From Lutjanus erythropterus (Eukaryota > Chordata > Actinopteri > Lutjaniformes > Lutjanidae): a stretch of 64,000 nucleotides of DNA. Shown here piece by piece: positions 40,121 to 53,529 of the stretch. The stretch spans positions 12,980,519 to 13,044,518 of the forward strand of contig CM034604.1 in the NCBI GenBank assembly GCA_020091685.1, in the 5' to 3' direction. Position numbers and translations under genes: made by a program. Below the pieces are notes generated by a model. The model ran no database searches. It was not told where the DNA came from and was given only the letters and a program-made list of their open reading frames with translations. The stretch's first letter is position 1; every line of letters begins with the position of its first letter.

Positions 40121-40126
40121 TTTAAT
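40121..40126 (-). terminator. Possible fermt1 polyadenylation signal ATTAAA
   Basis: ATTAAA on the minus strand about 380 bp past the fermt1 stop. A canonical AATAAA also exists further on at 39,952-39,957. Confidence 0.35.
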
Positions 40127-40504
40127 GATTCCTTACATACATTTTCTCTGTTGGACACAATGGCGTCTCCACCTAAAAAAAGCTTAATTCATACAGATAT
40201 CTGTTCATCCAAGTTTTGAGAGAAAGACAAATCATGACTACATATTTACATCAACAACATTTTTCTAGTGCAGAGTTCAACACTGTAACTGTTTACAGCA
40301 GGATATATGATGACAAAAATGTTTTTTTCAGTGAGTGAAAATGTGGAAATTTCTGTGATACAGGATGATATTTTCTTTGGCAGTGATTTGCTCAGTGTTC
40401 AGGGTTACCACAGCTAGAGTATATTGATTCTGTACTTTCACATTGTAACACGTATGTAAATAAACAACAGATGTACTACAAGAATCGCGGGCTTATGCCT
40501 TTGT

Positions 40505-43500
40505 TCATTCTTGGCCTCCAGTAAGTTTATGGAACAGGTCTTCGTCTAGCGTCTCGTTCTGGTCTTTAGATCTTGTGGAGAGGAAGATGTAGCCGCCTAT
40601 GAACTCGTGGACCACCTTGCAGTCACAGCTCAAACAGCAGAAGGCTATTGACACGTTCTGATCGAACTCTATGGTCACCTGGAATTAAACACAAGGCATT
40701 CATGTCTCTGTGGGCAATACCCCAAATAAATGCTTCCTTCACTGAAGAGACAAAGTTATAATATGCGGTACAACTACCCCTCACCTGTCTGATCTCCCAG
40801 TTAACGTTCCACTGCTTCATGTTGGCGAACCTCCATGTGGTGACAGGCAGACCCGTGGACATGTCGATACGAATCAGACGGTTGTACGAGATCCCCAGAA
40901 TCTCATCCTTCTTACTGCCTTTGAATCTGAAACAAAAGGATAAAGGGATTACCTCTTTAATTATCACTAAAAATGATACTGTCATGTTCAAATTTGAGGT
41001 TTTTCTGGTATTCAAATGCATCTTGGATGAGCTGATCACAAGTAAACAGCTTTAAGTACATGAGCAGGGAAGTGACAATGCATCTCAAGTGACCACGGGT
41101 GATCTGATTTCACTTCCCTGCTCTTTTGCAACTAAACACTTGGGCTATTTTGTCAGCTGAATGTCCATTACTGTCCATTTGGCCATTCAATATAAAGATT
41201 TAACTATTCATTCCTTTTTTTTTTTCAGTTCAGCATCACACTAAACCCATCTAACAGCCTTCATGATCCTCATGTTCTACCTGTGCTGTCATCAGCGCAA
41301 CAAGATAGATGCTTCGTGTTGCATTAAGATTTTATAACTCAACTATGAGCAGGACACACTATTTTCTCTGACTGCATGTAAATGATGAAGATGATAAAGA
41401 AAGGCATTACTCAGAGCAAGAAAAAGTGTGCAGTCCAATCAGCTCTCTCCGGGCCTCTTCCCAGCAACAAAATGTTTTTTACAAGGAAAGAAACAACTTA
41501 ATGTTTTGAATTTAATGCCAAGTTTACAAGAAGGGATGAGTAATTAAGAATTTTCAGAAGACGTTTCACTTCCCAGCTCTATATGCAAATCAACACGTTC
41601 GCAAAATGTGTTGCTGTTTTTCACCAGTGGCCCAGTAGTAGCCAACACACTGAGACTAACGGACACAATAATTTTTCCACAAAAATGAGAACAAATTTAC
41701 AAGAAGGCACATACTATTAAGAATTAGTCAGGTAATGTTTCGCAAAGTTTATAAAGCATCTTCTCACTCAACGGTTTTCAAAATTGCATGATTTTCTAAG
41801 GGAGTGCGTTGACAAACATCTGCTGCTTATCTTGGCCGTTACAAAAGTCCACGCAATTTGCATCACACTGAACCAAGGCAGTCCTTAAATGTGGCAGAGG
41901 ACACATTCATGTACACACTGCTAAAAGAATGTGGTCCTAGATCACCTCTGAATATGGACTGAGCAATCAGATCTCAATGCATCTTGGGTGCTTGCACATC
42001 TCTACTTCTTAATTGTGATTGAATCACCCAAGACACATGTTAATACCAGGTGTAAACGGGCTCAGTGTCACCAGTTGTACATGTATTACACCTAAATGTG
42101 TTCACTGTACCTGACAATGTAGTAGTTTATACCAAACTCTGGAAGCGACTGCCAGGCCTGGATGAAGCGCATCTTTGCCTCCATTAGGGACAGCCGTGCT
42201 ATGTTCTGATGAGCCTCCAGGATACGTGCTGTAAGCTTTCAACAATCACCAGAGGCAGATTCAATAAATACGTTTAGTGATGATAGCAGTGATGTAATTC
42301 TGATCGCTGTTGGCAAAGTCAATTATATTGCACGTAGCCCTTAAACAGACCTGTTTGGTCTTGTGCTTTTTGGCATAGCGTGGAGAAACAAAACATTCAG
42401 CATTCATCTCCATAGCATCGAGGTCAGGAGCTGACTGGCCAGGAGGGGGCGCCAGGCTCTTCATTTGCAGGAAGGACTGGATGTTCTTCACTTCTGACTT
42501 ATAGGAGCTGTAGGCCATTGTCTTGCCCTTGGAGGCCAGGATACATGCAGCTTTCCACTTGGCATACTGTGTTTCCTGCAGCAGAGGACAAGTACAGGAC
42601 GCTGAGACTTACAATATCAACCCTAAATTTATATACTGTGCAATTGTGGAAAAACGGTCATAAGCATGGGGACGAAGACGTGGACCTTACATTGTCACAT
42701 CGGATGTACACCTCATTCATTCCATCTGCAACTGGGAGCAGGAGCTTGATGCCAAACTTCTTGTCTGTCACATTGACATCAGGGACCACCTCACAACCTG
42801 AAGAGGAAAAAATAGTAGTGAATTTAACAACAGAAGGAGAGCAGCAAGATACAAAAAATCTGCTAACATTACCAATGAATAAAACTGTTACATTTGTTAT
42901 TTACTCATTTTCCCTTGACCAAAAGTAATAGAGTTTATTTTAGACTAGATTATAGATTATATATTGCATGCATAACATATTTTTTCATATTTTTTTCTCT
43001 GTTTTGTAGCCTTTGTAGAGAATAGCTCATGCTCTTAGGTAATAAAGACATAATCACACACCATGGGAATGCTTTAATTGGGAGTTATTAATCCTCAGCA
43101 ACACAGAACACATTAAGAAGTGTTTCATTTTTCACTGACCTCGTAGGTGAAACTGCTCTATGGGTTCTCCAAAGGAGGCCTCCTTGTTCTTGTAGTAGGA
43201 GATGGTGGTGTCCTTGAACACAAACCAGTACTCTTTGTACGGCCGCAATGTTAGTCTTTTGGGCCTGATTCAAGACAGCAAAAAAGAAAGACAAATCGTT
43301 GTTTTTGCAATGTAGTTTATGACCTTATCTAAGTAAAGGTCTGAAGAATAAGACATTTTTTTCAAAATAGCACAGGTCACTTATTCAGAGGAGTGAGGAG
43401 CTCATCAGAAGGTTTTTCCCCTTTAATCCATTATCTGATCATCTGGAGGCCATTGTTAAGGGAGATGAGTGTGTATAATAAATTTGTATGAAGAACATTT

Positions 43501-46500
43501 CACTGTTCCATAAATCACTTTGAGGCCATTCCAAAAATATCTTGCAAGCCACTAAATTTAGTTGATTTAAGGGCACTGGACAGGTGAAGGTTTAAAGGTT
43601 TAAAGATCAATTTCACAGTCAAGTATTCAAGATTTTACTTCAGTTATTGATGATCTTCATGTGTTAGGAATACAGGTTGAAGAAAGGTTGATTTACCTAA
43701 AGAGTCGGAGGGAATCTGCCAGCTCTGGAATGTCTGTAATGTCTTCCTGGGGGTGGGACAAACAACTGTCAATTATCCTGCGTCTTCTCCTGACATCACC
43801 ATGTTAAGACATGCAATCATCGGAGGCCTACCTATCACTCCTGCTTAAAAGACAGCTGTTTCTACTGTTACAGACCCGAAAACCTTGAAATTACACTTAA
43901 CATCCACTTTAGAGTCTAAAAAATATGTTTACCAGAATTCTGTCTGTGTGACCGCCTTCAAGTGTCACCTCCAGGTTGGACAGGGCAGCCTCTACTTCAT
44001 CTATTTCTGGTTCGTTAGAGTGGTCCAGTTGTTCAGTTGACATGGTCAGTTTGCAAATGTGATACTGTGGGAAAAAACAAGAACATTTTTACTCCATGAG
44101 TAGAAAACCCTAATTTCATTATAGCAATAATCAAATATTTTGTTTTGAAGCAACAAGAACGAGTCATTATGAAGTTCTCCGACATGACTTAAGAGGTTAT
44201 GCAAGGCAGGCGTGAGTCAGAGGGTGGTTTGAGCATGGCCATGTGTGCCAGCCATTGCACCAATGTGTAGGTGAGTGCAACACTGATCTGAATCACTGTC
44301 CCAACAGTTGCAAAACAAGAGCTGAACAGATCAGAGATCTGCTGAAATTTAGACACAGATAATGTCACAGCTAAAACTTTGCTACGGATAATCATTAGTT
44401 CTTTAGAGCTAATTGGTCTTATGGGACTTATACTTCTTACCATACTACTTAAACTCTCTTCCTGTACCTCTCTTTCCCTCCTGTCTCTCCCATCCTCCCT
44501 CTTCTGTGGGATTTTCCTCATGTCCTGACATGTCCTCACATTGGATTAAGACACCAAACCCCCTCTCCCGGATGGATAATATTCTCAGCTCCAAAACACA
44601 TATAAACTGTACTTAAAACTAATTTAGGCCACATTACTCTGCCCCTCAGAGAACTGTTCATGATTGCAAGCCAATTTATTAAGCCTGGATGTTTATAATT
44701 CACTGTGAGTGCCACAAACTACTCTAGTTGTCATTCAGATGCAATGTTTAATAACTTTGAAAGTATGATTTATTGATGAGCTTTGTTATGCTGAAGATCC
44801 AGGTTTTAGCACTTCTCCAGTGATAGCCAGTTACATTTATGAATAACTTGTGTTGAGCTTCGATTAGGTGATTAGGCGTATTTTTTAGCAGGAAAATCTT
44901 ACTGGCCTTTGAAATAACCTGCCTTCTGGAATGAGCCGTACTCTTGGTTATATTAAATAAATATTAAATAAAAGTTAGCAGGTACATAAACAAGTTATTT
45001 CATATTACTAGCATATTATTAGCTAATTCATATTACATGTTCTGTAATCTAACAATGGTGATGCCCTCCTTATTATTGTCCAAACAGAACTTTAAATTAC
45101 TTCAATTATGAAAAATCATATAGATACAATAAAGCCAGTTCGTTATTCCAGATCTAGAACAGGTGTTACCAAACTTTTTAGGCCATGAGCCCCTTCTACA
45201 TGCTGACCAGGTTGATGCACACCCAATCCTCCACATCTTTAAAAAAAAGCAACATAGTCCATTTGTTGTCATTGCCATGGTGATGGCGGCACATTCATGC
45301 GCTATGAGACAAATTGCAACAATCTGAATTAAACTGCAATGAAGTTACACACAATCTGCAGAGTAAAGAACAAAGAGAATGACACGTGCATAGGATCAGA
45401 AACCGATACAGTCAGCTCTCCCACTGTCTGAAAACAGGGAGATGTGCGTGTGGGTTGAGTAACCTTGAAGTAGGAGTGGGTAAAAATTTGATTCTTAAAT
45501 ACATCAAAATTCTTTCTCGAAAGATTAAGAATCAATGCAGAAAAGCCTATAATCAAAAACTTAAAACTCAGTTCTTTTGTTGAGGATGTAGATGGATACC
45601 ACCTGAACAGCACTCGCTGGCTTAAAAGCTAAGGTAAGGAAGCATTTTGGCTTCTATGAAGTTGAAGGCAAGAGCTATGTGTAGTTGTATCTAAAGTAAT
45701 TACAGATCATTAAAAATACACTGTGTTTTAAAAGCAGTAAGTAGTCACACAGTGAGAAAAATAAATCATGTGTAGAAATAAAAAAATGATGTATCAATAA
45801 TTATTTTATAATGACATTGTAGAAGAGATCAGAATCAAATCCAATCTTGAGGCTCCCAAGAGATTCCCACCACTACCATATAGTAATAATAAGAATACAA
45901 AAATTACAACCTCTTGCACACCCCTTAGGGGCAGCTGGCATACCCCAACTCCAGAGTAATGTGTCTCTATTGACTCTGCATTTTGTTACACATACAGAAC
46001 CTTATATCAGTTTCATGAATGTGATTGCATATCGTTCACCTGTAATGAAGCAAACATCAGCATCTCCTCCTCAGTGCAGTCTATCTCCTCCAGCAGGATG
46101 GACCAGCGAGCTTGTTCATACAGCTGAGTTATTCTGACGGCATCATACTAAAACACAAGAACATGGGCCACACTAACTCAAATTTCATTCAAACAAAGTC
46201 CACCCTCATTTTATTTCAGGGAGTTTAAAGAAAATTAAATATGACTTTTTGGGTCTCTTACTTTAGGATTGAGGTCAAAGAAGACGTTGTACTTGAAGCG
46301 CAGCAAAAGCTTTTCTTCATCTTGGATGTCTTGCTCCATAAGAGAACGAGACGAGTCCAACCACCTGTAAAACATAGCAACAACCAGCAGATGAGCCATG
46401 GAAACCATTCAAATTATGCAACTCTGATGGTTAAATTGATGATAATTCCAGTGGAATTATATGTTTCTGTATTGTTGTCTACCCTGCATTGTTGACTGCT

Positions 46501-49500
46501 TTGTCCACAAGTGAGAGTGGCTGGAACATCTTGGCCAGCTCAGCAGGCGGCAAGTTTGGCTGGCATTCAGCTAGAGGGTTTTCTCCAAACCAAAGACTTG
46601 TGGCAGACACCGGCATCCCATTCTCTGGGTCGTAGGTGGCTGTCATGGTCTTACTGTACATTGGGCCTTTTGTAAGGAGAAGAGAAGTTAAATGATTAAA
46701 ATCCAACTTGTAAAAAAGTGCTAGGATCCAGTATATGTTCATAGCAATAGGGTACTGAAAGGAATTGTGAGGAGAAATGCCCTTGAAGTTGAGATCTGTC
46801 AGATAGTATAGGAGGTGTGAAAGTGGAAAAAAAATGTTTAAAACAAAAAGAACATTTTAAAAGAAGAATCAACAGTTAGAATAAAAGTTTGACAGGAAGG
46901 TTGAGACTCATAAAAACCAAATAACGCATAATGAAACTCGAAAGGTAATGACTAGGACAACATTAAAGGCTGCAGAGATCAAAGGTCTTAATTAGAGTGA
47001 TTTTTAGGTTGTGTGGGATCCCAACCGGATACTCGGCTTACTGTAAGAGCGAGAGTGCGTGTTACGGGAAACCTTGAAGAACATGGCAGCACACTGAACA
47101 ATTCTTTCAGATCTCGCTGATGAAAACTGTGGCCTGTCAGATCTCAGCAGCACTATATTTAGATATTTCTCATTTCTTCTCCTACTCCAGCAGTAGTTCA
47201 CTCATAGAAATAGAAATGCTATCCTTTCTAGGGCTGGACACTAATCTGAATGTATTGAATTAAAAGACATAATGAATTTTATTCTGGCATAAATGTAGGG
47301 AGAGCTGATTTTTCATCCAAAAGTTGCCAGAATCCCATACTATTAAAATGAGAACAAGTACAACAACCAATGATGTTTAGCTCGAAGTTCAACCATCCAG
47401 TCAGCCCATAACCCAGTCCAGAAGACAGAAATCTTCAACTGGTTGTAGTGTAATTAATTAGGATAAACAATGAGTCAACATGAAGAGGAAAATGCAGTGT
47501 TGTTATCTATCCTCAATGTTCTGACTGCATAAAAAGTAAACTTTTCTAACTCTGATTTAACTCCAATACATTATGACAATCTTCCTAAAATTAGAATTGT
47601 AGCTCCCGTATTGTGAGACACCGCCAAATTCTCGCCAATACACACCTTTAGTTGTAACAAGATATGTTGACTTTATGAAACTTAGCATGTTATAACAAGA
47701 ATGTGATAAGTTTGTATGTCATAATAACATGAATATATCTTGTTATAACATGAAAAAACATTTTGTTATTACAATAACAACCAGTATCAGTGACGATGAT
47801 CCATTTTTCTTTTTGTGGTGAGGCAACAAGCTGCTGCAATTTGTCTGCAGTGAAAAAGATGTATTCAAGTTTAAATCCAAATTTTTCCACTGGTTATTTG
47901 CAATCCCTTCCTTCACTAGTGGCCCTCGCAACCACTACCCTACTACCACTAACTAGAAATATAAAACAAATAAATGTATTGTATGGAATCCGTCCAATTA
48001 AATCAATTAATCCTTAATCTGCTTTGAGCTAAATAGAAAAAAAGCTGGACTTGTAATAAGCAAAGTGATATACCTTAGCAGGTACTCCAAATGCAAAACA
48101 TCCATAATGCAAGCAACAAATTTAAATGATTGTGGAGGCCACAATTACAGTACAACCTTTCTCTATGAGAAAATAGTCATCTTAATAAGATTTCTTTTCA
48201 TTATGTGAGTATTAGCCCGAATCCTTTCAAAGATGTTGCAGCAGAAATAAGATAAGGTGTTTCTGTGCTGTGAAACTTTTGATTTTTAGTCTTGTTATGA
48301 AACAGCTCTGCGTTTCTTAGTACCTGTGCCTCCTGGCCCCCCGCTAAGTAAATCGATGTCCCAGAGGTCTTCCTGTGCTGAGTTCTTGTCTCTCTTCTTT
48401 TTCTTCTTGGAGGGATCATCTGGAGGCTTCAGCAGGGACAGTTCCTCGGATCTTCTGATGTCTGAGATGAGGCGAACAGGAGACGGCGTGAGGGATCAGG
48501 AGGAATATGTAAGGAAGGTGAGTTTTAACTTTAGATCAATAGAGGATGATAAATTCCATCTAAGACACACTAAAGCATAACATAAGCAGCAAGGACAAAG
48601 GGACACTGCAATCAGAAAGGACAAGAGAAACTCACTGAGTACTCGACAGATCTCCGTCACTGTCTTGAAGACCACACTGGAGAAGCTGACGGTCATTTTG
48701 ATGGTTTTCATATTGGGGAGCTGCAGCAACAGGGGTTTGTGCTGGGGTGTATAGCGCAGGTCAGCATCAGCCTGTGTGACAAATGAATACTTTTTAAACG
48801 CACAGTATGTAATTTCTGACGCTCTGGGGCTCTCTTACATCAGAACAAAGAAGTGTGCGATCATAGCAGGTGTTGTCTTCATTATTAAACAATCAGATGA
48901 AAATTCATCTGACATAACCCAGGCAGAAATTGTTCACAGGCGACGTAATGAAATAAAATTTTATTTACATTACATTGAGTCACATTCACTGACTTACTTG
49001 CTCACTCTCTGATGTATTGAATCCTGTTTCTCTGGAAGTTATAGTAACAGACGAAAACACACCATTACCTTTAATAAAAGTTTGACTATATCTGGAACAT
49101 TTGGGATATTTTTTTTTTATATAAAATAGATCTTTTTTGCCATTTCAATGGGTAAATGTTACATATTTTACATTTAAATCATATGAACCACACATGTATG
49201 TACACAAAGAGTTTATTTACTATAAAGTGATGTACACACCTTCAGTGTAGGTAATAAACACGAAAAATAGATAGTCCGCCTATTTTTGCGGGGGACCTCT
49301 GACACATGCATGTGCACTGCAATCATTTTGTATACATTTTGATATTTTTCAGCATAAATATGGCCATTGTTGCTTTGTTGACAGTAGAATCCCGATGGAA
49401 CTTTTGAACGTTCTCTGAATGATGCTTGGCTGTACAACATGTACACTAAACCACGACCTTGACCTGCTGCCTCATTGACAGCTTACATCACTACATCATA

Positions 49501-51029
49501 CATCAATGTCGCAGCCATATTGCTTTTCAAGGGAAACTTTGAATTGCTTTTGGAATAAAAATTGTTAAATTAGAGCCAGCACAATTATTAAAATAGATTA
49601 AACCCCTTTGGTTACTTTGCATTACCTGAATTCCATACTTGTCCAGGGTCCAGTGGGTCTTTAGCAGCCAGCATTTCCTCTGTTCCCACCACAGGGCATG
49701 GTCTGACCAGTCCTGAGGAGCCTCTGCAGACAGACAGATTAAGTAAAACACATTACTACTATTATTAATACCATTTTACAATCATATCTCAAGTTTAAAG
49801 GGCAGCTCACACCCAAAGTTACTGCACACATTTACATGTCAAGTTTAAATGGTCTTGAGGTGGAGCTCTGGCTTTGTAGCCAAAATATTTAAAAAACCAC
49901 GACATCTGCTATGAACACAAACACATTCTGAGCCCACTGTTGTGTAGGTGGCTGGACATGATTTAAGTGTGGTTTTATTAGTCTACCTGACATCATGTTT
50001 TGGTGCTGGCTGAAATCTGTCTGTTGATGACAAGCTACTTAGTCATCTATTATGTCTCATGCTCTTTAAACAACCTTATTAAAGTCACCTTCATATTATA
50101 TTAGCTCCTTGGTGTTTATAGGTAACTGTAAAGATATATCAGATCACATCCTGGCTGAACTTTGGCCCCTAGGGCCACACATGCCAATGCATTGTGACTG
50201 AACAATGGCACTGCAGTGTAGAAAAATGCAGTACAAACAAGGGTGTGGCTTGACTAACAGACCTGTAGCGGCAGCAGGGGGAGGTTGAGGCACTGTATGT
50301 AAAACAACATTGAATGGATGTGCTTTTATCGGGTAAACAAACCAAAAGTTTTATAAATGCAAGTAAGTAGAAGAGGAAGAGAAATATAGTTCCAGTGTGG
50401 AAAGGCAATTGAAATTTCTATTTTCTTCAAACCAAGAGCAGAACGACTTCTTAGATACATCTGACTACATTATTTCAGTCTGAAGTGCAGACTTACAGAT
50501 TTATCAATAGCAGAATCCAAGTTCTATAAAATCCTGGAATCAGCCTTCAGTTTAATACCAAACATGTCGACCTCTCAATTATATAATGCTTTCTTTCATG
50601 ACAGAAATGAAAACACCCTGTACATTAAAGACAAGTAGGGGAAAAAAACAGGAATACAATCTCTTTCTGTACATGTGCATTTCTCATGTTTCTCTCTAGT
50701 TACACGTAAAAATTTTCAATGAGGTCACTGCACAATGTCAGCCACCATGCAGCACCCCTGGAGAAGTTTTAGTGCCTTGCTCATGGGTACCAAAAATAAA
50801 ATGCAACACACACGGTAAGCAAAATATCACCCTGACAGATTACTGTGCAACAGTTTTCAGCCTGTCCAAGACACTTACTGATCTTCTCCACCAGCTTGAG
50901 CATGAGACCTCCAATGTGCAAGTCACCCTTCACCCTCAGCTTAAACTTCATGGACTCATCTCCCACTTTTTGATCCACCTGCACGGATAGCTCCCATGAT
51001 GTCTCTCCATACTCTGCGGCTGTGATCAT
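40505..51029 (-). CDS. fermt1: Fermitin family homolog 1 (kindlin-1), 15 coding exons, 665 aa
   Basis: Exons in transcript order: 50879-51029, 49626-49723, 48636-48771, 48324-48461, 46483-46666, 46262-46364, 46040-46147, 43933-44064, 43697-43746, 43140-43264, 42691-42797, 42351-42575, 42111-42235, 40785-40926, 40505-40678. Phases are continuous and the sum is 1998 bp (human protein 677 aa). Kindlins bind integrin beta tails beside talin at focal adhesions and raise integrin affinity; kindlin-1 is the epithelial form. The F0 lobe is at about 1-95 ([16 protein letters not shown]). F1 carries a lipid-binding lysine run KKKKKRDK near 146-152. F2 is split by a PH domain at about 368-465 ([38 protein letters not shown]). 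F3 is C-terminal, with the integrin-contact Gln599-Trp600 in [12 protein letters not shown]. The C-terminus ([19 protein letters not shown]) matches the family. Intact. Confidence 0.96.
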
Positions 51030-52404
51030 GGCCCTGTTAGAAAGAGACAGATGTGAGACAGTGCAGAGATTAAAGACAGGATGCTCCCAGCTTTAGATAT
51101 TGCCATCACAGGAGTAAAAAAACTACCACTATCCCTAATTAATGACACGATGGGGGAATTCCACTCAAATATGTTGATTCTTCTGTTGCTTTCTTTTGTT
51201 TGGAAGATTAGGAAACATCTGGAATGGCAACATGAGTCAGCGGATTAAGTGTGTCTCAACATCCTGTGGGAACGTCCAAATTAACTTGGCCAGCAGTTAA
51301 CAAACAGGGATCTCTCAGTGTTTCTGTTGTAAGTGGCCACCAGTAGAGCAGATTTTTCACCCCACGTCTTCTGCAGTATCTCTGCAATGATACTGCAGCC
51401 CCTGAAGTACTCCTCTCAGCTGATACATTTATAAATAAGATATCAGCGAGCATACAGACTGGCAGATGTACTGGCTGGTGCCAGCAGGAAAAGAGATGAG
51501 ACTGCAGTCATATCACACAGCTCTGCAAAGAAAGGCACAGATATGGTGGAGGGCTTTTGGATTTTAATTATGAAAAAGGTTGAGTGGATGAAAGACATCA
51601 GACAGGTAAGAAAGGGGAGAAGAAGAGCGGAGGAGGAGCAGGGAGGGTATAGCTGTGGAATGCGTGACGAGCAGGGACACGAATCTGCTGCAGGAGAGAC
51701 CATGCAAAACAACAATCTCCACACACTGCATCAGATTCCCTTTGTTTCACATCCAAACTCTGAAAATGTGTGAACAAAGACACACAATCACACACACACT
51801 TGTCTAGACCGGGGGTACCTATAGAGATACCTGTTTCATTTGTCCTGGGTAGCCCAAGTGGAAGAGCACTGTGCGTGAAACTGTGTTGCCGCGAGGCTAG
51901 GTTTAATGAACACACTCTGCTTTCTTTGTGCTGCTCCCTCCCTAGTATGCAGCTTTAGGGTACAGTTAAAAGTTTGAGCTTGCATGTCTGCTGAGGGGAA
52001 GGCTTGTTGAGATGTGTTGGAGAGAGCGATGAATTGACTCCCACAATATTACACTAGCTGCAAAAGAGACCAAAAAGTGATGGAAGGAGCGATGATGTCA
52101 TTTGGGGCTTGTCAAAATACAATCAACAGAAAATAAAGTGTATTTTTCATACAAAATACGACATGTTTGAAAGAGCTGTCATACTCACACTCCTGAAAAG
52201 ATAGCCAATGTGAAATGTGTCTCAGAGATTTTATTCTAAACTTTAATTACTGTTTCTAATTTACAAGTAATAATATTAATATTTAATTTCCAACCTAAAC
52301 CTCCTTGAATGAGTGGACTTGTATATTGGCACAAGTAGACAAATATAGCACTGGAAAAAGACATCCACACTCCATTAAAGATAGAATATACCCTTCTTTC
52401 CAGT

Positions 52405-52972
52405 ACGACAACTACAAGATTAGTCAATTTATCGATTAGTTCCTTTTACTCTTCTATGACAGTAAACTGAATATCTGTGGGTCGTGGACAAAACAACATT
52501 TGATGTCACCTTGGGCTTTTGGGAAACAGTAATTAACAGTTTTCACCATTTCCTGGCATTTTAAGGCCTAAGCCACTGACTGAATAAAAATGATCAACAG
52601 ATTAACCAAAAATTAAAATAATTTTTATACTATAAGACGAGGGCTCCCAAGAGTTAATGTCAAGGAGCCCCATAATAGATGCACATCAGACCCCCAATTT
52701 GAGACAATTTTATCTTCTCATCCTCTGAGTATTAAAAAAATTGGTTTGAAGATAATAAAGTCCTCAAAGTCAATCAATGATCAAACTACGATCACTATAA
52801 TTAATGAAAACTGCCATCCCTATTTCCTCCTTTGTTGTTCCAACTCCCAAAACATGTGATAAAATTTAAAATTCCTCCAAAATCCCACTATTCCCCCTTC
52901 TGTTGGGGACCCCCTACAACCCACTCCACCACTCCTGTTGGTCCCAGGACCCCAGTTTGAAAACCACTGTAA
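52405..52972. repeat. Two adjoining decayed repeats in fermt1 intron 1
   Basis: 52,405-52,630 is a reversed, decayed copy of the hAT-like MITE at 34,073 (words 'tttatcgattagttcc', 'gacaaaacaacattt', 'gcttttgggaaacagt'). 52,640-52,972 is another fish dispersed element ending 'ccccagtttgaaaaccactg'. Confidence 0.6.
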
Positions 52973-53438
52973 TAAGAGGCAATATTCAGACGTATCTCTT
53001 CTTATTGTTAGAATAATTCATACCATGGCAAATGTTTGAAATAAAAAACACAAATGATGGCAGTGAACCCTGTGGCAGCTATCAAATATCAGTTCTTTTT
53101 TTCTTTATAGCCACCAACATTTCTGTTAAAATTTTAGTATTCACAGGTCAGTCGGCCCAGGCTTAGTATGGTAATAATATTACAATAAAGTTGTACAAAT
53201 GAACTTTCTGAGTAGGCCTACCACAGACACACAAACAAGTCCCAACTGGACCGTTCCCCCTCATATGATGTGATTTTTCTCGTCAGGGCCATGAGACCTC
53301 TGCTTTATTCAACCCCAGGTGGCTAATGACCTATAAAACTAACAGCAACTAACGGCTGTGTTTAAGTAAAGTATCTGAAACCACCCTTACCTCGGTTCAA
53401 AGTTTTCTGTCGGTGAGTTATTCCTAGAAATATCTTAC

Positions 53439-53520
53439 GAAGCGGAGCGACGGAGGACTGAGGATCCTTGGGAAGTAAAACACGCCCAGTTCAGACAGGT
53501 AGAGGCAGACGCAGGAGGTG
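53439..53520 (-). promoter_or_regulatory. Probable non-coding first exon and promoter region of fermt1
   Basis: On the minus strand a GC-richer, CpG-containing stretch ends in CCGCTTC followed by a strong donor GTAAGATATT (intron from 53,438). The coding exon has a good acceptor (tttctaacag) just before its ATG at 51,029. A 5'-UTR exon here with a 2.4-kb intron would fit. The transcription start is not determined. Confidence 0.45.
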
Positions 53521-53529
53521 GAACCGTTA

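Noticed and set aside
40623-41039. 138-codon minus-strand open frame as a separate gene
   Set aside because: It is fermt1 exon 14 with adjoining intron sequence.
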